Below are positions 57,791-64,000 of a stretch of 64,000 nucleotides of DNA, piece after piece; position 1 is the stretch's first letter; each line of letters starts with the position of its first letter. Position numbers and translations under genes: made by a program. Origin of the DNA: Talinum fruticosum. Its lineage: Eukaryota > Streptophyta > Magnoliopsida > Caryophyllales > Talinaceae. The DNA is taken from NCBI GenBank assembly GCA_021018815.1, contig JAITYX010000054.1, forward strand, positions 62,001-126,000, written 5' to 3'. The notes below the pieces were generated by a model that saw only the letters and a list, made by a program, of their open reading frames with translations, was not told where the DNA came from and ran no database searches.

Positions 57791-58399
57791 AGAAACCGAG
57801 TAACATCAAAAACCCTTTTAGCGGCACCTTAGCCATATTTACTCGAACCCACACCAGGTCGAGTGGGATCCTTCTATTTTTATTCGAGATATTAACGAGT
57901 CACAACTACTTCTTAATCTACCATCATTGGATCCGAAGTCCAGGGGCTATGGGTAAGTGATGAAGAAGATGTTTACGAAACGAGAGATGATGACAACAAC
58001 AGTGACGACTTCTAAGGCACACCACCCTTAGAAGAAGACTTTTGGGGAACCACTAAGAGCCCTGTTATTCAGTTTCTTACTAGATCAAGATGGCACAACA
58101 TGCCCTTAGGTCCATAATAGACTAAGGAAGCCCCAAAAGAACCCGAAACTACAAAGGAAGAAGACCCAATCCTTAAGCAACTCTAGAAATTAAAGGTCGA
58201 CATTTCTATCTCGGCAATTAATATCTACTTCCCAGAAACATAGACAAGCTTTAATTGATGCACTCAGTAAGATTGAAGTTTCTCTTGAAACCACGCCAAA
58301 GGAAGTAGTAGGATTGGTTAACGAGTGGAGATGGAACCATTACTTTTGATCGAAGGATCTCCTAGAAAAAGGTGTTGAACACAACAATGCCCTTTATTT

Positions 58400-61300
58400 A
58401 ATCGTAACTTGTATTAACAAGTTTGTTCCCTTAACCTTGGTAGACAACGGATCAACAGTTAATGTGTGTCCTTGGCGAATTACTAAAAGGTTAGGAATTA
58501 GGGAGCAACAACACTCTAAGCAAATTGTTCATCTCCCAAAGCATATGATAATTCTAGAAGAACAGTCTTGGGAATAGTAACCTTACCAATCAATATAGGG
58601 CCAGTAGAGAGGAATATTGAATTCCAAGTCTTAGATATCCTAGCTACTTTTAATCCGCTTTTATGATGCCCTTTGTTGCGCGATCATCGAGCAAGTGCCC
58701 TCTACATTACATCGGAAGGTCAAAATGATGATCAAAGGTCAGGTCATAACTGTTAATGGGGATAATCTTTGTGCTACTATCACTCCCAAAGAGTCTCGTA
58801 GTGGAGATCGAGCACGATGCTAATGATGAAGAATTGTACGGATTTGAAACCGTCACTTGCCTTAGAAAGGGATGAAGGACCTTTTACCTTTAAACCTTAT
58901 GGCAACCCTAATATCCAATCGATGCTTAGGAAGAAGGGGTATTTTCCAGGTCTTGCTTTGCAGTCGAAGGGCATACCACCCTATTTTTCCACCCCTTGAA
59001 CCCATTAACAATTACAACTTTGGGCTAGGCTATCAACCTACCACTAAGGAAATAGCTCATGCCAAGTGGGAAATCTAGGTAAAGAGGACTGCACCACACA
59101 CGATCCGCTCTATTAGGCGTTTTCCTTATACCCCGAGAGAAATAGACAACTTTCCTTATTATGGTTTTCCTGAAACCTATTATATCAAGGAGAAAGGTAT
59201 CCTATTACCTGGTTTAGAAATCTTCAATGACTACTATATTACGGAAGAGGAAGCACCTCACTTCCTCAAAAGGGATAGACCACATCGAGCTGGACCAATC
59301 TCGCCGGAAATAATCTTTTCGGCCTTCCGTTCGGTCAAGAGGATAATCTAGAAGGGAGCTCTGTCTCAGTACTATCGCGAGCTATGTCGCATCCGCGAGT
59401 TCGATCTGTTTAGGTTCATCACCGATGCTCGATGTAGAAGGGTCGAATCATATTACTTGGATTGATGTTGAGAAAGGCCATGAATTTGCTTTGTTAGCCT
59501 AGGAGCGTACCCTCCTTCCGAGTCTAGTGTTAGGGCTTGTATTTCTTTTTCTTCGTTGTTTTTAGTTCTAATTATGTCATTTCCGATTCTCGCTTCGAGT
59601 CCGATGTACTCGTTTCCTCATTCAATAAAATGAATCTTTTTGCTTACTCCTTGCCTCATATTGTTCTTAATTGTTTTACCTTTAATGATGAACAAGAAAT
59701 TCCTAAAGAATTAATAAAAGTCGTGGAAGGTCATGAAAATCGCTCACCAATAATAAAGGAAACAATAACAATCAATCTGGGGTCAACCGATCAACCCTAA
59801 GAAGTTAAGATTGGAAAAACTTTGGATGCATAAGAGCGTAAGCAATTCACTTAACTCCTCATAAAGTTCATCAATGTCTTTGCATGGTCCTACAAAGACA
59901 TGCCGGGTATAGATCCGAGTATGGTAGAACACAAAATTTTGCTTTATGAAAATGCTAAGCCGGTTAAGCAAAAGTTGAGAAGGATGAAACCGGAATGGGC
60001 CTTGAAGATTAAGGAAGAGGTTCAAAAACAGTTGGAGGCTAGGTTTATTAAGGTAGTACACTATCCTTAATGGGTAACAAATATAGTTCCGATCCCGAAG
60101 AAAGATGGCGGGGTTCATATGTGCGTCGACTTCGGGATTTAAACAAGGTCATTCCCAAGGATGATTTCCGTTGCCTCATATCGATCATTTGGTAGATAAT
60201 ACAACAGGTCATGCTTGACTCTCGTTCATGGATGGTTACGCCGGGTATAATCAAGTAAAGATGGCTGAAGAAGACATGGAAAAGACGATCTTCATTACTC
60301 AATGGGGGACTTATTGCTATATGATGATGCCATTTGGGCTAAAATGCAACGTATCATAGGACAACAACGACACTACTGCAAGATATATCCATAAAGAAGC
60401 CGAAGTATACGTAGATGACATGATCATAAATTCCAAGGACAGGGTAGGGTACTTACCCAACCCGAGAAAGTTCTTCCATAGACTCGGAAAGTATAACATG
60501 CGCCTTAACCCTCAAAAGTGTGCCTTTGGGGTAACCTCCGGTAAAATGTTAGGCTATGTTGTCGGTCTTAGAGGAATCGAAGTTGATCCATCTAAGATCA
60601 AGGCTATTAAGGAAATCCCTCCACCAAGTGCGGAGAAGGAGATAAGGGGTTTTCTAGGATGTTTGCAGATACATCGGTCATTTCATATCAAAACCGACTA
60701 TGGTCTATAAACCCATTTTCAAGAAGTTAAAGAAAGGATTTGAGCCCATTTGGGATATCGAGTGCCAACAAGCATTTGAGAAGGTTAAGGAATACCTGGC
60801 TAATCCTCCAAGTGTTAATTCCACCCCAATCAGGGAAACCTTTGCTTCTATATCTCACCACAACAGAGACCGCTACAGGAGCTATGTTAGTTCAGCAGGA
60901 CGGAAAAGAAGAACGCGCGATCTATTATCTTAGCAAGAAGTTCCTGGACTATGAGACTAGATATACACCGCTAGAGAAGACATCTATGGCTCTCGTTTGG
61001 GCTACCAAGAAGCTCGGACACTACATGTTAGCCCACACGGTACATGTGGTAGCACCTATGAATCCTATTAAGTATATACTTGAGCAATCGACTATCGGTA
61101 GTAAGATAGCGCGATGGACTGTCATGCTATCGAATTCGAACTCAAGTTTGTTTCTAAAAAAGCGATCAAAGGAAGGATAGTGTCGGAATTCTTAGTAGAT
61201 CTACCCGTGCCTGGATCGCAACCCGAACATCTTGACTTTCCGGATGAAGATATTTTCCAAGTAGAGGTAGATGTTCGAACAATGTACTTCAATGGCGTTT

Positions 61301-62974
61301 CCAATCGAAGGGCTTTGGAGTAGGGATTCTGTTAGTCTCGCGGAGAGAGCACATACTCCTATTTTAGTTAAGTTAGACTTTGAGGTCACTAATAATGCTA
61401 CGAGTACAAAGCTTGTATCACAGGACTTAAAGCTGCAATAGAGATCGAGGTCAAGAATATCGGGGTTTTCGGTGAGTCCCGTCCGATCATCAACCAAATT
61501 TCGCAAGGTGGAAGGTACATAGTGAAGCCCGGGCACCCTACCGGGCATATTTGACAGAATTATCTAAACTTTTTGAGAAGATTTCTTTCACCTACCTTCC
61601 TAGGGATGATAATCAATTAGTGGATGCACTCGGCTAAGTTAGCATCCATGACAATATTCCTATTGGCATTCACTCAATGCTTGTTCACATCGAGCGATGC
61701 CTTAGAAGTATCTAATATCGACCATACCAGTTGGTATCATGATATTTATCAGTACTTGGATAAGAAAAATTATCCTTTGGACTCCACTCCTAGAGCCCAA
61801 CAAGCCATCAGGATGTTGGTTGCACAATTCTTCCTCAATCAAGGACAATTGTTCAAGAAAACTAACTCCGAGATCAGCTTACTTTGTGTCAATCAACATG
61901 AAGCAAAGTGCATCATGGAAGATATTCATGGAGGAGAATGTGGACCTCATATGAACGGTAGAATGTTGGTCCGGAAGGTTCGGAGACTTGGTTATTACTG
62001 GTCAACTATGGTAGCGGATCGGCACGACTTTGTTAAAAGGTGCCATAAATGTCAAGTGTATGCAAAATTACAACACTAATCTCCGTTATTTCTCACTACA
62101 TTATCCTCACCCTGGCCATTTTCAATTTGGGGAATAGACATTATTGGCAAGGCGACTCCTAAAGGAATAGGTGGTCACGAGTTGGTGTTAGTAGCAATCG
62201 AATACTTCACCAAATGGATAGAAGTAGCTTCCTATACAACTTTGGTGTCGAAACAGTAGCCAAATTTATCACCCGTAATATTATCTGTCATTATGGAGTG
62301 CCCCATGAGCTTATAAGTGACCACGGTAATCATTTCAAGAAGGAAGTAGCGGATTTGTTGGATAAGTATAAAATCCGGCATCACAAATCTTTCCCATATC
62401 GTCCTCGGACCAACGGAGCGATTAAAGCCGCTAATAAGAATATCCGGAGAATAGTTGAGAAAATAGAAGTTACGTATAAGGATTGGTTAGATAAATTACC
62501 TTTCGCTTTGTGGGATTATAGAACTTCTATTAAATCCTCCATGGGAGCAACGCCTTCTCTCTAGTCTATGGCATAGAAGCGAGTCCTTCCAGTTGAAATT
62601 GTCATTCCTTTGTTAAGAATAATTGCTGAGAGTCGATTCCGTAAGCTGAGTGGGTTAGAGCACATTATGAGGAATTAGTATTATTGGATGAGAGGTGCTT
62701 CAACGCCTTGCATAATGTGCAAATATACCAAGCTCGTATATCTAGGGCATTCAATAAGAAGGTTAAGCCTCGCAACTTGCAAATTGGGGATATGGTCCTT
62801 AGAGAGGTAAGAGCTCCAATTCGGGATCCATGAGGGAAATTTAAGCCCAACTGGCAGGGCCCATTCATACTTGATTAGATTTTATCCGACGGAGCAGTAT
62901 AATTAACTAATTTAGAAGGAGAAGAGATTTTTGAGTACACCAATTTGGATCAGTTGAAGAAGTACTATGCCTAG
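58400..62974 (+). pseudogene. pol of the Tat element (protease, RT, RNase H, aRNH, integrase), broken
   Basis: Protease: VPLTLVDNGSTVNVCPW near 58430, the Tat-type DNGS motif. RT: PIPKKDGGVHMCVDFG near 60095 and YVDDMI at 60408-60425, then GVTSGKMLGYVVGLRGIEVD. RNase H: LLYLTTTETATGAMLVQQDG and AIYYLSKKFLDYETRYTPLE. Second RNase H-like domain: a MYFNGVSNR word at 61280 and SFTYLPRDDNQLVDAL at 61590. Integrase: zinc-binding HGGECGPHMNG with CHKCQ (61930-62060), WGIDIIG (about 62130) and ISDHGNHF (about 62315), but the third acidic residue is Lys in TNGAIKAANKN (62424-62426). The end is LDQLKKYYA. Frame changes and stops separate several blocks. Confidence 0.85.
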
Positions 62975-63379
62975 CATGTCCCTAGGTAGTGGGTCGAGCC
63001 CAGCCCAACTAGGCTTGGCCAAGGCGAGCGCCGGGCACCACTCGGTTAATGGTGGACTGGCCGGGCCACGATTTTCCCTTTTTCTGGTTTTCTTCGGTTC
63101 GTTTATTTGTTGGACGAGTCCAACTAAACGGTCCAATATGTATATTGGTTTTCCTTTATTATTATTATTCTACCTCTAAGTCGGCGATAAAGATATGAAA
63201 GTATAGGATAATACTTACTTTTGTTCAATAAAGGTAAGCCTACTACTTACCTCAATATATAACTAATAAAAGGAATTTAATTATAAGCACAAGTACTTGT
63301 AAAATAGAAATAAACACTATTCTAAAAGGCAAAACTAATCCTCCTTTTATTCTATCTCAAACTCCTAAGAATTTGAGTC
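62975..63379 (+). other. Spacer after Tat pol
   Basis: A GC-rich stretch (CCCAGCCCAACTAGGCTTGG, GGACTGGCCGGGCCACG) follows pol directly, then AT-rich DNA. No polypurine tract next to a TG LTR start is visible, so the 3' LTR is further right. Confidence 0.5.
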
Positions 63380-64000
63380 CTAGTCTATTTTCACTTTCTT
63401 TCCTATAGGATCGCTAGACTTAAAATCTTCATCTCGGGTGCGGTCCTTTAGCTCTTGGATTCGACGGGCTCTCCTTTCTTCATTTTCTTTAGCTTCAATT
63501 TCTTTTCGACGAGCGCGTGCAACCATTCGAGGGTTTACTTCATGGATTTGCGAGAGGGGTAGCAGCAGGAATGACTTCTTCGGGTTTAGCTCTCTAAGTC
63601 TTAGCGCTTTTCGTCGCTCGAGGTCGACTTCTATTATCCACTCTAGATAATAGGGAGAAACAACGATATTTGCAACTCCGTTAGGTGTCAGCAAGGCCAC
63701 TGGAGTCAACAGCTTTGGAAGACCTTTCCGAGTATTCGGGCCATGACATAGTCCACCTAGAGCTACCTTGTCCTCTCGAACAAGTCAAAAGTTGCGGGCC
63801 GGATACAATCCGAGTAACGGTATTACTTATTCTCTACCCACATGGAAAGTAATATGTGCTCTCCTCCAGGCCCAATAGGCGAATGTATGGATGTTGCACG
63901 AGTATTCGTTTTGAACTAGGACACCTTCCAATGCTTAACATACCATAAGGGGTCATTATCGTGATTTTTGAGATATTCTTCCCATCGGGAAGCACGATGA
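63380..64000 (-). pseudogene. Antisense reading frame downstream of Tat pol, function unknown
   Basis: The minus strand is open from 63709 to 63380 (109 codons). It ends in a highly charged, helix-forming stretch (ARARRKEIEAKENEERRARR). Upstream, to the window edge, a shifted frame continues with protein-like sequence (ASRWEEYLKNHDNDPLWYVK, HSPIGPGGEHILLSMW, YVMARILGK) broken by three stops. I do not recognise the family. Antisense extra frames between pol and the 3' LTR are described for Tat-lineage elements, and the position fits. It may also be a nested gene fragment. Confidence 0.5.

Larger units (their letters stand above)
53295..64000 (+). mobile_element. Ty3/gypsy retrotransposon of the Tat lineage, 3' end outside the window
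   Basis: It starts at TGTAGACACC (53295), a plausible LTR start. A leader with tandem repeats follows, then gag (56210-57780), protease, RT, RNase H, a second RNase H-like domain after RNase H, and integrase to about 62974. The second RNase H and the gag and protease style point to the Tat lineage (Ogre/Retand/RIRE2 relatives). The 3' LTR is not in the window. Stops and frame changes occur throughout. Confidence 0.82.

Overview
The window looks like nuclear DNA of a flowering plant, most likely a eudicot. Introns are GT-AG, intergenic DNA is AT-rich, and nearly every plant transposon class is present. I cannot name the species. Only one host gene is well supported: a 12-exon gene on the minus strand (12991-26585) for protein phosphatase methylesterase 1 (PME1), the alpha/beta hydrolase that demethylates the C-terminal leucine of the PP2A catalytic subunit. 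Every splice junction and phase was worked out by hand and fits the family. The exception is exon 10, which appears to lack one base. A decayed receptor-like kinase gene lies downstream of PME1 at 7336-9990 (+).

Layout, left to right. 1-4010: 3' part of a decayed CACTA (En/Spm) element with transposase, subterminal repeats and right terminus. 4301-5827: inverted solo (or 3') LTR of the same Copia family that is complete further right. 5833-9997: noncoding DNA and the kinase pseudogene, whose intron holds an antisense L1-type LINE fragment. 9998-12990: nothing convincing. 12991-26585: PME1, whose introns hold a SINE, a Stowaway MITE, an antisense RTE-type LINE, tandem duplications and a 653-bp Mutator-like foldback MITE with a 10-bp target duplication. 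26586-27284: AT-rich upstream DNA.

27285-35575 is a large inverted-repeat element. Its left arm is split by a 6508-bp CACTA element (27919-34426, target duplication TGC). Removing the CACTA restores a continuous arm that pairs with the right arm, so the order of insertions can be read directly. 36273-36976 is a tandem array of about 153 bp per unit. 37947-40411 is a solo LTR with TG...CA ends and a perfect AGTAT duplication. 41423-41655 is the 3' tail of another L1 LINE, abutting a CACTA-like terminus at 41666.

42165-52783 is a Copia retrotransposon of 10.6 kb with both LTRs, a primer binding site, decayed gag and pol, and about 2.6 kb of extra sequence between pol and the 3' LTR (SIRE/Maximus-like organisation). 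From 53295 to the right edge runs a Ty3/gypsy element of the Tat lineage with gag, protease, RT, RNase H, a second RNase H-like domain, integrase and an antisense reading frame after pol.

All transposon genes here carry frameshifts or stops, and none looks autonomous. I found no convincing tRNA, rRNA or CRISPR. The most useful observations are the nested insertion history, the PME1 frameshift, the foldback elements as possible small-RNA sources, and the antisense frame after the Tat element's pol.
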